Program-made: the position numbers and the translations under genes
Notes under the pieces: generated by a model
What the model was told of the DNA's origin: nothing
Database searches by the model: none
What the model saw: the letters and a program-made list of their open reading frames with translations, nothing else
Shown: positions 11,001-24,500 of the stretch, piece after piece
Layout: each line of letters starts with the position of its first letter
Position numbering within the stretch: position 1 is the first letter of the stretch
Source of the DNA: Engraulis encrasicolus
Lineage: Eukaryota; Chordata; Actinopteri; Clupeiformes; Engraulidae
Length of the DNA stretch: 64,000 nucleotides
Direction: 5' to 3'
Assembly: GCF_034702125.1 (NCBI RefSeq)
Contig: NW_026944515.1
Coordinates: 48,501 to 112,500, forward strand

Positions 11001-14000
11001 ACTGGTTATCGTCACCCGTCTTCCTCAGGGCATAAGCAGCACAACTAGGAGAAGAGGTGGCACCAAACAGATGTACGGTCATCCTATACTCAGCCAGGTC
11101 TCTAGTTGTGTCTCCTTTGGGACACCAGAGAAAGCGAAGGAAATCACGGTCTTCTTCATGAACCTTCACTTGGTGGAACATGGCTTGAATATCGCCCATG
11201 AAGGCCACAGTCTCTTCTCTGAAACGAGTGAGAACTCCGAGCAGTGAGCTAGTAAGGTTGGGGCCTTGTAGAAGTTCTGTGTTTAAGCAAGCTCCTTGAA
11301 AGGATGCTCCACAATCGAACACTACTCGGAGTGAGTCCTTTCTTGGATGCCGGACTGCATGGTGTGGGATATACCACAGTTCGCCCTTTCTCCCAGACAA
11401 CTGCTGAGGAGTCACCTGCTCGGCGTGGCCTTTACTGATAATCTTATTCATGTATTCTGTGTATTCTTGATGAAGGTCTGAATTGTTCAAGAACTTTCTC
11501 TTCAAACCTTGCATCCTTTGCCTTGCAATTGTGAAGTTGTTAGGCAACAGGAGGTCCTTTTTCTTAAAGGGCAATTTCAAGGAGTATCTCCCCTCCTGCA
11601 ACATGGCTGACTGTTCTGCTATTTCCAAGAATCTGTGGTCTTCTCTTGACAGCTCCTTTTCCTCACTGGCCTTGTCATTGAATTCATGGTTATACTGTTC
11701 CGTCAGCATTCTTTCCAACTTGCATAAGGAGATCCTATTTACTGTGACAGGAAATTGCCTCGGCTCTGACTCTTCGTCATCATCGACTCTGGCCAGCGGT
11801 CCGTTAATAACCCATCCCAAGACAGTTTTGAGGGCATACGGGCCGCGTCCATGACTGTTAATAACCTCCCAAGGTTCCATTATCTTAGGAGCATTAGTGC
11901 CAATTAGCAGGTCGACGTTTGCCTCTATGCTTGGAATGTGTACTTTAGACAGATATGGCCAGTTAGTCAAGTCTCCAGGTTTTACCATGTCTTCTACAGT
12001 CACTGGCATTTCTTTCTGCGTGAACACTTCTGGAAGCATGTGGAAGTCATTGTTGTCTAGGCCAGTTATCTCCAAGTCAGTCAATGAATGTGCAGAAACA
12101 GTTTTCTCTGGGCCCATAGTTCGCAACAAGAGGCTGGTTTTCCGGCCTGTGACATTCAACTTTCTCATTAGATCTTCTGAGCAGAACGTAGCAGAGCTAC
12201 CTGAATCCAGGAAGGCATATGTGTGTATAACTCTATCCCCCTTTGATGATTTCACCTTGACAGGCAGGATAGATAGAGCACATCTTTCCTTGCCGGCCCC
12301 TGTTAGACTACATGCCTTTAATGAAGTCAACTCTTCACTTGCTTGCCGTTTTTCCTGATCGGTGGCTGTAGGATGCCTTTGAATATGAAGCACTGTAGGG
12401 TGACGTTGGCCACACACTGTACACTGCAAACGCTGCTGGCAATGGCGGCTCAGATGTCCAGAACTCAAGCATGCAAAGCAGGCTCCCCTTTCTTTCAAAA
12501 GGGACATTTTCTCTTTATGGCCCTTCCTCTGAAACTGCTTGCATTTCTCCAAAGCATGGCTGAGCCCACAGCAAAGGCATTGTTCTTCTTTGATGGTGGG
12601 TAAATCGGATGTTTCAAGATCACTTTCAGATGGATCCATAGAGGCGACTGTGGTGGCTACTACATTTCCCTTGGCTCGTTCTCGGTGCTGCAACTTGAAT
12701 TTGGTGTTATCCTTTCCCCCTACGCCTGATGAATCTTGAATATCACCAAACAAAGGATCAGAGAGTACTTTTACTCGTTTTTCAATGAATGCAACCAAAC
12801 TGCTGAAATGAGCTCTGTCACCAGTCGTTTCCATTATTTCATGTGCTTTAGTCCGCCATTGTTCCCTCATCTTAAAGGGTAACTTTGAAATGATGGTTCT
12901 CATATATCCAATTCTTGCACATATGGTAACTCCTCCATGACATTGCAGCAACCACGGAGAAACAAGGAGTATTCTTGGAGTGAATCGGCATCCTCAGATT
13001 TTAAATTCTGCCATGCCAAGGCTCTTTCCATATAGGCAGTTGCTACTTTGTATGGGTTTCCAAAATGTTCTTTCAAGAGTCGTCTTGCTACTATGTAGCC
13101 TCGATCAGGAGCCATGTGCTGACAGCTGCGCACCAACTCCTGTGGTCGTCCTCTTGTAAACTGCTCCAGATAATACAAGCAGTCTGCCTGTTCTGCCTTT
13201 CGTTCGATTCCTTGTTCAAAGGCCTTTATAAATGCCCGGTACTGCAATGGGTCTCCTCCAAATACAGGAATTTCTCGAGGTGGCAATGACAACATATTCT
13301 GTTGCTGCACTAAAGTTGCTGTAATTTCGGTTTGCCTATGTATAACATTGAGGAAATCAGCAGGTGCCTGTGTGCCCCCTTGTGGAGGGTAGGATGGTGC
13401 ATGCACCTTAACTGGAGCCCTGGTTGATCGGTAAGTTGGTTGTAATGAGTTCAGGGCATTGATAGCTTGTTGTGGTCCCTGTACATGATGCCATTGTTTG
13501 GGTGCTGCCTCACAATCCTGTACAACGTTAAAGAGACCAGTAGGTGCGTGCCTGCCCCCTTGTGGAGGGTAGGATGGTGGATGCAGCTTCTTTGTTGGTG
13601 CCACGGTTGGCTGACATGTTGGTTGCAATGAGCTCGAGACATTGGTAGTTTGCTGTGGTCCCTGTAAATTATACCATTGTTTGGGTGCTGCTTCACAGCC
13701 CTGTACGACATTGAAGAGATCAGTAGGTGCGTGCCTGGCCCCTTGTGGAGGGTAGGATGGTGGATTCACCTTCTTTATCGGTGCCATGGTTGGCTGACAT
13801 ATTGGTTGTAATGAGCTTAAGATGTTGGTAGTTTGCTGTGGTTCCTGTAGATTATGCCATTGTTTGAATGCTTTCTCACAGCCCTGTTCAGTTTCTGATT
13901 TCCATCCCATTTGTGGCAGTTGTGGTAATGGTTTCTCATATGGCAGTGGCGCTTGGCTGGCTGGCTGCATGGTAGTGGTCCGTCCTCCTGTCCTTAGGTC

Positions 14001-17000
14001 CATAGGTTCATTCCACTGCGTACAGACCGCTTCACACCATTGTTCTGTTGCCTTTCTCCGTTCATCTGCCAAATGTGGATAATTGGGTATAAAACTGGTC
14101 TGTTGCATCATAGTCTGTTCCGGATTGAACTCCATCGCTGTTGGATCTAGCACAATAGACTGCTTTGGTCTCGCCCTTGCTAAGTATGAGTTCATACCAT
14201 CCGATGGTGCCCGAGCACAACTCTGTACTTCAGGGGCATGTAGTACGTTTAATTTAGCTGTTGATGCGGCCAAGTCAGTTTCAAGGTCAAGTTCTTCTCT
14301 TCGTCTTCTCAACTGTTGCTCTTGTTCCTCCAGTGCATGCCTTTCTTTTAGAGCTGATGCACGAGCCAATAGCGCAGCTCTCTCTGCCTCTGCTTGTTTT
14401 CTATGAGAGGAAGTGGTGCTGACTTGGCTCATACCACCCCTGTGACTCCTGTGACCTGAGCACTGGCTACCAACATTTGAAATGCTATCATCTGGATTGA
14501 CTTCATCATCAACCCTTTGTTGTACAACATTAGATGCAGCAGTGGGCAAGCTTAATTTTTGAACAGTGTCAGATGGTTGTGCATTATGAAAGGCAACATC
14601 ATTTAGTTTGTCATCATAATATGAAACCCATAGCTTTGCATCACGTATTGACTCATTATTGAACAACATTTTTGCTTTGAACCATGTTTCATGTTTTTCC
14701 TTTTCATCACGAGGCAATAAACTCATCAATGACTCATGCACAGCATTTACATCAATACACACTTCTGTCAAACTTTTAAGAGCATTTTCAACTTGCATTT
14801 TGTCACTATTAACCATCGAGGTGTGCATCGACTTTCTAATCAAAGAAGCTTTATTCAATTTTGACTTTCTATCAGCTTGTAATGTTTCAAGTTTCAATGC
14901 ATAACCTCGAGGGGTAAGTTTGACAACACGCTTTTGAGTCTGTGTTTTAGGAACGCCGCCACTAGCGACGTCAGTAGGTGCAGCGGCAGTTTGTAATGTT
15001 TCCGCCACACCAGTCCCTTCCTTTACCATATCGGCAGATTGCATGATCAGTCACTCGAACGAATTGTTCATCAACCGCAACGCAATAGTCCATCAAACGC
15101 AACGCAATAGTCCATCAAACGCAATACGAATCCGAAACGAAAAGTTCATCCGATGGATCAGTCTATAAACGACGCAAACAAAACAAAATCCCCCAAACAC
15201 CAATGCATTGGATTTAAGTTAGCTCACGTGTGCACACAATAGATGGCCATTTAAGCAATGTAGCGCTACTTTACCTCGTTGGGCGCCATGTCCAGGAACA
15301 CTTCGTGCCAACTTCGAAAAGGGAGAATTGAAATCCTTTAATCCAAGCGACTCCCGTAAACATCCACTCCAAGCCTCCAACGCGCTGGAACTCCAGTTCC
15401 CACGAAAGGCGAAAGATTCCAATCGGCAGCTAGGCTTTGACTATGTTATAGGAGCTCACCTAGAGCTAGTATGTGACCCAGGAATGACCTGGCTGACGCG
15501 TTTAGAAACGAAGTCCACAAAAGCATCTTCTATGCAAAGAGTTGTTCGTTTATTTCCATAAAAACGCGAGCCATTAGCATCAGGCCGCTACACCACAGAC
15601 AGGAAACGGTCAAAGCCATTTGCCCATTCCGGGTCAACACCTAGCATCAACAGTTTAGTTCCTACCTATATACCTGAATCTCCACAGTGACACCCAGTGC
15701 ACAAATTCACACATTACACCATGGCTGTATCAATTTGGCTGCTACAGTGCCTTTTCTGTAAAAACAACAGGGCTATGGAACAGTATTCCTGTAGGTATTA
15801 GGCAAAGCAACAACACTCAGTAGTTTTAATTCAGGTCTCAAGAAATGGCTGAAAACAAGGCAACAATGTGAACATTTTTAGTCATTTATCTAATGTTATG
15901 TCTTTTTTTTTGATGTATTCGTCTAACTAGATATGCCTTCTTGGCCGTGCAATATTGTGGGCCTAATTTGCACATTGGGCACCTTTTAATTGTATTATCT
16001 GTGGCGTCCTTGTACTTGGAAAAAAATATTGCGTCCAGGGACTACAGATGAAAATTAGCCGTGTGGCTATAATTTGGCTCAATTGTATATTTTGCACTGT
16101 CCCTGCAAAATAAACAATAAATTAAATGAAATAATGCTCTGTTCTCCAGTGGCTCTATCCAAATAAAGGCAAACAAGAATCACCACAGCTTTGAGGTGTG
16201 ATAGGTTTTTTTTTTATTATTATTATTATGTTTTTTTTTTACAAATGCTCTGTCAATGCATATGCCCACAACACCAGGGTGTAATTTGTCAAATAATGAA
16301 AGTGCGATGTTTCAGATTTTAAGCTATACCAATGGCGTTACTTAAGCAATATGACCCGAGTGGGAGGGATGATGTGCACTGACATCCTCCCTGGTGTGGT
16401 TCGGCCATAGGCACGAAGCCGAAGGCTGAGTGCCGTCGGCAATCACACCAGGGAGGATGTCAGTGCACATCATCCCGACCACGAGGGTCATATTGCTTTT
16501 ATACAATAGTTCATTTGCCAACAAAATACCAGAATAAATGTTCGAATTCGTGTTTATTAGTTACCTTAATCATACTTTGTTTACCTGCTCCGCTAAGCAA
16601 AGTAGTTCCGAATTGATTGTATGGTTGCTATGCAATGACGACCTGACAAGCTGACAGCGCCAGCGCGCAAAGTTCCATGAAACGGTGTGAGGTGGGCTTT
16701 GCTTACTAAAACGATGCATGATAAATGAAAACACTGTGCAACTTCAACATTTTAGTTAGATGCCTATTTTATAAGCCTTTTTCAGCCGATATTGATTTTC
16801 ACATTTTTGTGGACCGCAAACTTGCTGCTAGCTGCGTAAAGACACCCCCCCTCGTCCTTTCCTCTCCAGTGCCGCATGAGATCCGAGCGCTGTTCTCACA
16901 CGCACAACCACACAAATCAATCCCTTGTAGGCCTATGATACCCCGATGTCTGCTAAAGTTTAGGCTACTGCAGGCTACAACTTTGTTGCTGAAACACTTT

Positions 17001-20000
17001 CTCATGCAAACGTCTGATGTGGGTGCGAACCCGAGAAAGGGGTTCGCGTTTTCCCTCCTAAACGAAAAGGCAACTCATTCCAGTTCCAAGCGGCCATGAT
17101 TTTAAATCGCATGGCACACGGTATCTTGCTTCCAGATGCCCACTTTGTAGCCTACTAATTTGCACGTGGTGGACGGCAATTGCTGATAGCCTAGGCTATA
17201 TTTGTAAGAGCATCTCTCCCTCGTCATTCCCTCTCCCGCAGCACAAATGAGATCCGATTATAGCGGTTCTCATACACTGCAGTAGACTGACATAGCCTTT
17301 CTGTCTCTGTGTCAAAAAAGTGTCCGTTGTCTCGCATATCCCCCGTTTGAAACTATCTTAATATTTAAAGTAGGCTACATGTTAGATTGCCTTCAAAAGA
17401 CTACGAAATAGCGGCCGCAGAGGTCTGCCAACTGCCCAGACAACTGCACTAGAATCAGATAACTTCTTTCCTCTCTGCCAGAATCCAGCTACAACTGGGA
17501 TAGCCTACGCTCTCTGTCATGCGGGCGGCGTGCGCCCAACTTAGTCCAGCATAGAACAATGGAATAGAATGATGGTGGGTTCAAACTACGCGGCCCTGGT
17601 TACATTCACTTTCTCCGCAGTAGACTATGAGATAGAATGATGGCGAGTTCAAAATGCGCGGCCCTGGTTACATTCTATCCACGGCGGAGTGATTATTAGG
17701 TGTGATGAGTCTCCGAGGATGATGTCCACCTAGACATCATCCTCCTTACCGACGCGTAGAATGCCAGTAGAACGCGTCTCATCCAATCAGATATCGCAAA
17801 ATAAATTGACCGGATCTAACTATTGTATAAAACCAGATTTAAACACATGTAGAGAAAGACTTACGTGTAATGATCTGTGCCTTAGTTGCTGTTTTAAGAT
17901 AAGAAAGAACAATGTTAAGTTATGAGTAATGCAAAACTGTTAAATAAACTGTTAATATGTTTGCAAATTCCACATTTGACCAACCTGCTGCAGATATCTT
18001 GACAATATCCTGCTTGAAGATTGAATCCAATTTCTCCTGCAGCTGTATCTTCAGTGCATACACAGATTCCTTCAGGGGCTCAAAGAAGTGGCTTTGGCTG
18101 AAGGTCCTTCTGGTCACATCACTGCTTTGATCACAAGCGATGGACCCCATGTTCTGCAGAGAGACCATTGGTAGAAGAAAATTGTGTTATTATCATTTCA
18201 AATCCCTCTCAAGAGTGGTTTTGGTTACCTGTAATATAGCTTTGAGGACTTTTTTAGCCTAGAAATCTAGACCCTCTAAGTCCCGCCTCCAGTCATTTCA
18301 ATGGGAAATGCTAGGCTAGTGAATTCGGTCAAAATTGAATGAATTTTCAGCTTCAAAGATGGAGTCGTTTCCGCCGACAGTTTACTCAGCCAATTAACTG
18401 CCAAGTTACTGACTGGCTTGCGGATGTCCAGAAAGATATGGGGCTCCTAAGTCACGCCCTTCTACTTCCGATCCATGGGGCTGGAGCTCTCAAAATTTTG
18501 AATGAGAGTTAATGGAGCGAGTCAAGCTAAATCCTCATCCCGTTTGGCATGTGCTCCGGATTTCACATATGATGACAGTGAATTTGAAAGGTTTGGATTT
18601 GCGTCGTAAGACCACTCATTTTCGACACGCAAGAAACGTTATTTTAGCTTTTGTGCAAAACTGTGTTACAGACTACACGTGCGCCTCGCATATCTGACGT
18701 GAACCGAGGCACAGCCAACCCTACCGCTGCACTGCGGCTTAAGTGGCTGCACGTCGGACATGCAACGTCTGTTGTGTAGTCCAAATAATTGTATATTTTT
18801 GCACACACACAACTCAAAAATCGCTTGCCAAGTGAAGTCAACAAGCACACCATTGGTTGTTATTAATTCTGAGGCACAGCATATGTGTGATCGACGGGGA
18901 AATGCGAGGTGGATCGGAATATAGCTTTGATCAGTCTATTACAGCCCAGTCGAAAGTTTTTGCGTTGCCAGCCCCTCAAGCCGCCCGGAAGGGGTGGAGA
19001 CTTAGGTGCCCCATATGGAGGACGGGCATTGGATGCATGGAGGTATTATAAGGTGCCCAACCACACACCTGTATAGGTATGTGTGCCCAACACTAAACTC
19101 GTGTACCCACCAATCATCATCCACCTTTTTTGAGCGAAGTAGGGTCGGAAATGAGAAAATTTGTGAAAATTGCGACGAGGAAGTGCCTTGCTAATCTCCG
19201 AAGCTAACCAGCCAAATCCTGACCCCCCGGTTCAAATAAACTCGCTGTGAGAATGTTTTTCATCACGGAATGCCAGCAGTTGATACAAATCTGTATACGG
19301 TACGTAAAGCGATTTTTCGTATGAAAAGTGTTTCCCACGACACTCCTTCGGACCGCTCTGTCAAGAAGTTGCATTCAGGGTTTTCTGACAGCGGACCGTG
19401 GAAGTGGTCGCGAGAGTCATCGTTCACTCACTAATGAATCGCATAACCATCGGCTGACTCGGGACAGTGATTAATTAAACTTTTAATCCTACCTGGAGCC
19501 TCTTTAAACCAAACATGCGTATTCTGGGCAGGAGGGGCTGGGAGTCTGATGCCTGCCTGTTGTGTGTGCTTTCGGATGAAACGTAACAGCTGCCCCTCTC
19601 TCCTGGCTATTGTCGGACAAACCCCACAGTTTGCTGTGTGGGGATTCAGTGTGATTGGTTATTGCACTGTCCTATTGCTTGGCGTTGAGTGCAAAGGCAT
19701 TTTGACAGACATCCATTCATCCCGCCCACATGGCCCCCCAGCTACACCAGACCCCTGTGCAGCATTTTCCTGTAGGGGTTTAGCTCGCTAGGCCAGGGCT
19801 GTGTCTCAAATCATGCACTTGTGCACTTCGGGCACTGTGTTTCAGTGCCTATGGCGCTCACACTGAAAATTTCAGCTGAGCCAGTGCACTGAAAAGTGCC
19901 AGGATGATCCCCCAACAATGCCAGAAAAATGCAGTGATTGAATGATGGGCTGAATCTCAAATGGTGCACTTGTGCACTTCAGTGTCCATGTTTCAGTGTG

Positions 20001-21512
20001 TATCCCGTATTAGTTACGCACTGAAACATAGTGCCTGAAGTGCACAAGTGCGCCATTTGAGATCCAGCCCTTGAATGATGGACACTGCACGCACTAAACA
20101 GCGGCCATGTTGACAATGACATGGAGGAAATGTGGTACAGCTCAGTAAAAAATTTTGGTCAACTGAGTCTCTTAATTCTGTAAGTAATGTTGAGGGGACA
20201 CCAACCTTTTCATGACAGCCAAAGTATTGTATGTGTGACTTTTGTCCTTTGGGATGAAGGAAATGGAAAAACCAGCACCAGACGCTGTGTGTTGTAAACA
20301 GTAGCCAACTGGTATTTTGGCGAGCTAATGCCATGCTCAGCCTTGACTTCCAGCGAGGGCACAGTCCATAGTGATCAAATTCTTTCACGACACTATGCAC
20401 TAAAGACCTCAGTGCACTGTGTGCACTGTGTGCAAGTGCGTGATTTGAGACATAGCCCAGGACTTTTCCACGTTCATTTGAACTTGTAATTCATAATAGT
20501 CATGGCTAAATGGTTTTGGGATATTAAATGTTAATTGTTGTTTGACTATTTCACACATTTTTAATCTCTATCACACTTTTTAATCTCAAATTTAACCCTA
20601 TTCAGACTGGGCTTTTTTGGCATTCCTGGGCCTGGGGGGGGGCTCTTTTGACCCCCCCCTCATAACTCATGAACGGAATACAGTATCACTACGAAACTTG
20701 GGGGAGATGATCTACATATGGACATCTATGAATGACATAATTTTTGTGTAATTATCTGGTATTATGACGTCATTATGACATCATTATCTTATTATGCCCA
20801 AAATATCGTCATAATGGATTTTCCAACAAATTTAGGTAATGCACTTACATTTTATAATATGTAATTAATGATTTTATGCTTTAAACCACTTAAATGCTCA
20901 CAAAGTTGTCTGATGCTAATGGAAATAACAAAAAAATATGAAAAAATATGGCGTCATAGATATGGTAAAGTGATTTTTGGTCAGACATACCTGTCAGAAA
21001 ACTGTTGCCATGGCAACGGCAAAAATGATAAACCTAATCTTTCGGTACCTAACTGTAGCCAACTAAATGTTAGGAAAAGTCACAAAGTTTCGTAGTCATA
21101 GCTTAAGTCGTTAAGGAATTATACAACATCAAAGTTGGTGCGGGCACTTTTAGCCCCCCCCCAGTCTGGATAGGGTTAAAACAAAACCAAAAAATTCAAA
21201 ACATGAACTCATTACATCAATCTGAGATACTGAATATATTTTGAAAAATATCAAGGCGTTGTCTACCTTGAGGAAGTAGATGGGATCCTGTGTCTGTGAA
21301 AGCTGCTTCATCTCAGCATCTGTCCTCTTCAGCTCAGCCATCTCCAGCTCCAGTCGCTTCAGGAGTCCTTCAGCTCGACTCACCTCAGCCTTCTCCTGAG
21401 CTCTGATCAGCTCTGTCACCTCAGAGCACCTTCTCTCAATGGAGCGGATCATCTCAGTAAACATCCCCTCACTCTCCTCCACTGCTGTCTGCGCACCAGA
21501 CTGATAGGACAT

Positions 21513-21559
<47 letters not shown>

Positions 21560-24500
21560 CACGCACGCACGCACGCACACACACGCACACACACACACAC
21601 ACACACAGGTCAGCAGTGATTACATTGACAATGATGTTTTAATGTGTAATGCATGTGTCAGTCTATTAACCATAAACATACAGCAGGTTGTCTTCTCCTC
21701 TGGTCAGTTCTCACCTTGAGAGTCTCCACAGCCTTCCTCAGCTCCTGCAGCTCCTTCTCCTTCAACTGGATTATCTGCTGGCATCTCCTCTGGCTCTGCC
21801 CCAACCCCTCCTGGAACATCAGGAATCACAGAAACAAATGAGAAACACTGTGCCTGGCAATTGGAGGTTGGGATATGCACATGCACAAAAGCAATGCTGC
21901 AGGTGCCAGTCAAAATTAGTAGACAGTGTGAAGACGTGGCTTGCACACTGGGCATGAAGTCCAAAAATATACTCTTAATAGCAAGGAAGAGCCTGAAGAA
22001 GGTCCCACTGGTGGATCGAAACCTTGATGTTTGTTTAAAGGTACACTGTGCAGGAAATGCTCAAAAAAAGGTACTGCAACTCTGCTGCTCATTGAAACTG
22101 AGCTGCCTATGGTCAAATTTGATCTTTTCATGAAAGTTTACAAAGTAATAAACTAATATTTTCTAGTATGGCCCAAGTATAGTCATTTTTGCAGCTAAAA
22201 ATGGCTATTTCTGGAAATTCAAAATGGCGGACCATGGAGAAGATCCCCCTTTTCATGTATGAAAAGTGCAGTTTTTCCAGTCATAACGAATACTTAGAAT
22301 TTGATGGTGGTGGTAAGTATTCTTGAAAAAGGTAACATTAGTGAATGGGTAGCATGAATTCTGGAAATAAACAACTAAAAATCTCACACAGTGTACCTTT
22401 AATTAAATTAAGCGTATATTTATTTGGACCTCATGCCCAGTATGGACAATCTATAACACTGACAAAGACTTTGCCTGAAGCATCCAGCTAGCAAAGCAGG
22501 CATGTGTAGTGTCACAATGTATGCTGCCCATTCAAAAATGTGATATAGTTGTGAATATTTATTAAGTAAAATAATATTTACTCATCTAACCAAAGTAGAG
22601 TAAGTTTTGCAGCCAAATATGACTAGATATTGGAAATGGCAGACATGTTAATTTCCAATTCTTAACATTTTATTGTCATGGTGTGAACTTTCAAACATAA
22701 CATTTGTGAATAGGCAGCATAAGGTCTGGAATGAAACTGCTTAAAGGGACACTGTGTGAGATTTTTAGTTTTTTATTTCCAGAATTCATGCTACCCATTC
22801 AATAATGTTACCTTTTTCATGAATACTTACCACCCCAATCAAATTCTAAGGATTCGTTATGACTGGAAAAATTGCACTTTTCATATGTGAAAAGGGGGAT
22901 CTTCTCCATAGTCCGCCATTTTGAGTATCCAGAAATAGCCACTTTTAGCTGCAAAAATGACTGTACTTGGACCATACTAGAAAATATTTGTTTATTACTT
23001 AGTAAACTTTCATGTAAAGATCAAATTTGGCAATAGGTAGCCCAGTTTCAATGAGCAGCATAGTTGCAGTACCTTTTTGACCATTTCCTGCACAGTGTCC
23101 CTTTAAAATCTACTTAGTCTAGACACATTTTTCATATTTGTGAATGTTAGAAGCATTTTTTAGTAAAAGTTGGGAACCTATGTACTTAACATAATTTAAG
23201 TGTGCTGAATTCAACTAGACTGGTTCCCAAGCTGGATTTTGAGGTTTTGACAGTTGAATTTGAAAAACAAAATGGCTGCCAAAATACGCTATTTTTGACA
23301 GAGCATTTTTACCAAGTATTGCTGTACTTGGAAATAAATCCTCTTTTCTAACATTTTGTGTCCCAATAATGTTTCTTGATGAATGTATCTACTAAAGATG
23401 ATTTTAGAAAGTATAAAATAGCTTCTAGAATGCTAATAATGCCAATATCGTAGGTTTTAGCCTAAACGTTTCAAATATTTAGCTTTTCTAATAAGATATT
23501 TGTAGCCTATGTGTGTTTATATGGTTAAGAAAATTGATATAAGTATTTTCTAAATACTTAGCATAATGTGCAGTATTTAGTGTTTCCAAAAAATCACTTA
23601 AAGTTGCTATTAGCTCTCTGAAAACTGTCCAGAAATCGCTAGATGACACCATGATATTACATATAACATAAGTTATTTTGTGTCATTTTGAAAAATGTTC
23701 AGACATATTTTACATATTTTATAAGATACTATTGCATACATTTGAGATAGTCTATACATGCTACTCAGCCTGATTGTTAGTGGCCAGACTTCTCTTGAAG
23801 ATGATGGAATTGGTAGCAAGGAAAAACTTGCTCAAAATACAGTTCTGAATGAGGCTTAAGTCCTTGTTTATTGTGTCAGTGATGGCAAAAAATGGACTCC
23901 GAAACATGTCGGTCTTGCTTGTACTCTTCATCAAGCTATTGGGTAAAATACCTAATACGACAATTCAACCTGGCAGGTCATTGTCTGAGTTACAACCAGG
24001 TCCTCCAAGTCCAGATCCTCCTTAGCTGAGAGCACTGTAAAAACACTGAACCAAGAGAGTGGTGCCATTATTCCAACAAACATTGCGGCAGATAAATTAA
24101 TCCACTACACATGTGATAACATTGACATCCTGGATGAAACACTTGATGGGAAGAATACTTCCCATGCAACACAAATGGCAGCATGGCAGAGAGGCCAACC
24201 AATTGATGATTCTGTTAAAGATATGAGGTGTCCACTAGACATAGGCCCTACATTAAATGTACCAAATGCCCTGATGGAACTACATCCTCTCAGGATTACT
24301 CCTAGGACATTCATCTGGAGAGGAGCATAAGTATAACTAAACAAGCAAAGGCCACGGACCTAGCTTTCTTCTTGCACTGTCAAAACTTAGACATGAAGAC
24401 TTCTTGGTCAGTGTTCAATCAGTCACTGTCATCAAAGGAACAACAGACTGCTGAGTTGTATTTGCCAATAGTCCTACTATGCGCTACTGCACTGCTGTAT

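Larger units (their letters stand above)
7634..15746 (-). mobile_element. full-length BEL/Pao LTR retrotransposon
   Basis: 8113 bp bounded by 303-bp direct LTRs (7634-7936 and 15444-15746), each with TG...CA ends, and flanked by a perfect 5-bp duplication GTGCC (7629-7633, 15747-15751). Coding runs on the minus strand: gag-like ORF, zinc knuckles, aspartic protease, reverse transcriptase with YVDD, RNase H, integrase and the C-terminal domain typical of BEL/Pao. It sits inside a dead L2-like LINE, which in turn lies in the gene A intron. Defects: a frame break between gag and pol near 12905, a stop and frame change near 9690-9717, and a 302-bp MITE between RNase H and integrase. The LTRs differ at only about six positions, so insertion is fairly recent although the copy is dead. 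Confidence 0.95.

Noticed and set aside
9884..12739. Several plus-strand ORFs of 66-160 codons across the BEL/Pao pol
   Set aside because: They are antisense shadows of the pol coding frame, with no motif of their own.
12895..12951. Programmed -1 frameshift between gag and pol
   Set aside because: No slippery heptamer and no obvious downstream structure, and the break cuts a domain. A mutation is simpler.
8021..15044. BEL/Pao as an endogenous retrovirus with env
   Set aside because: No envelope-like ORF or membrane protein lies between integrase and the 3' LTR (only about 85 bp).
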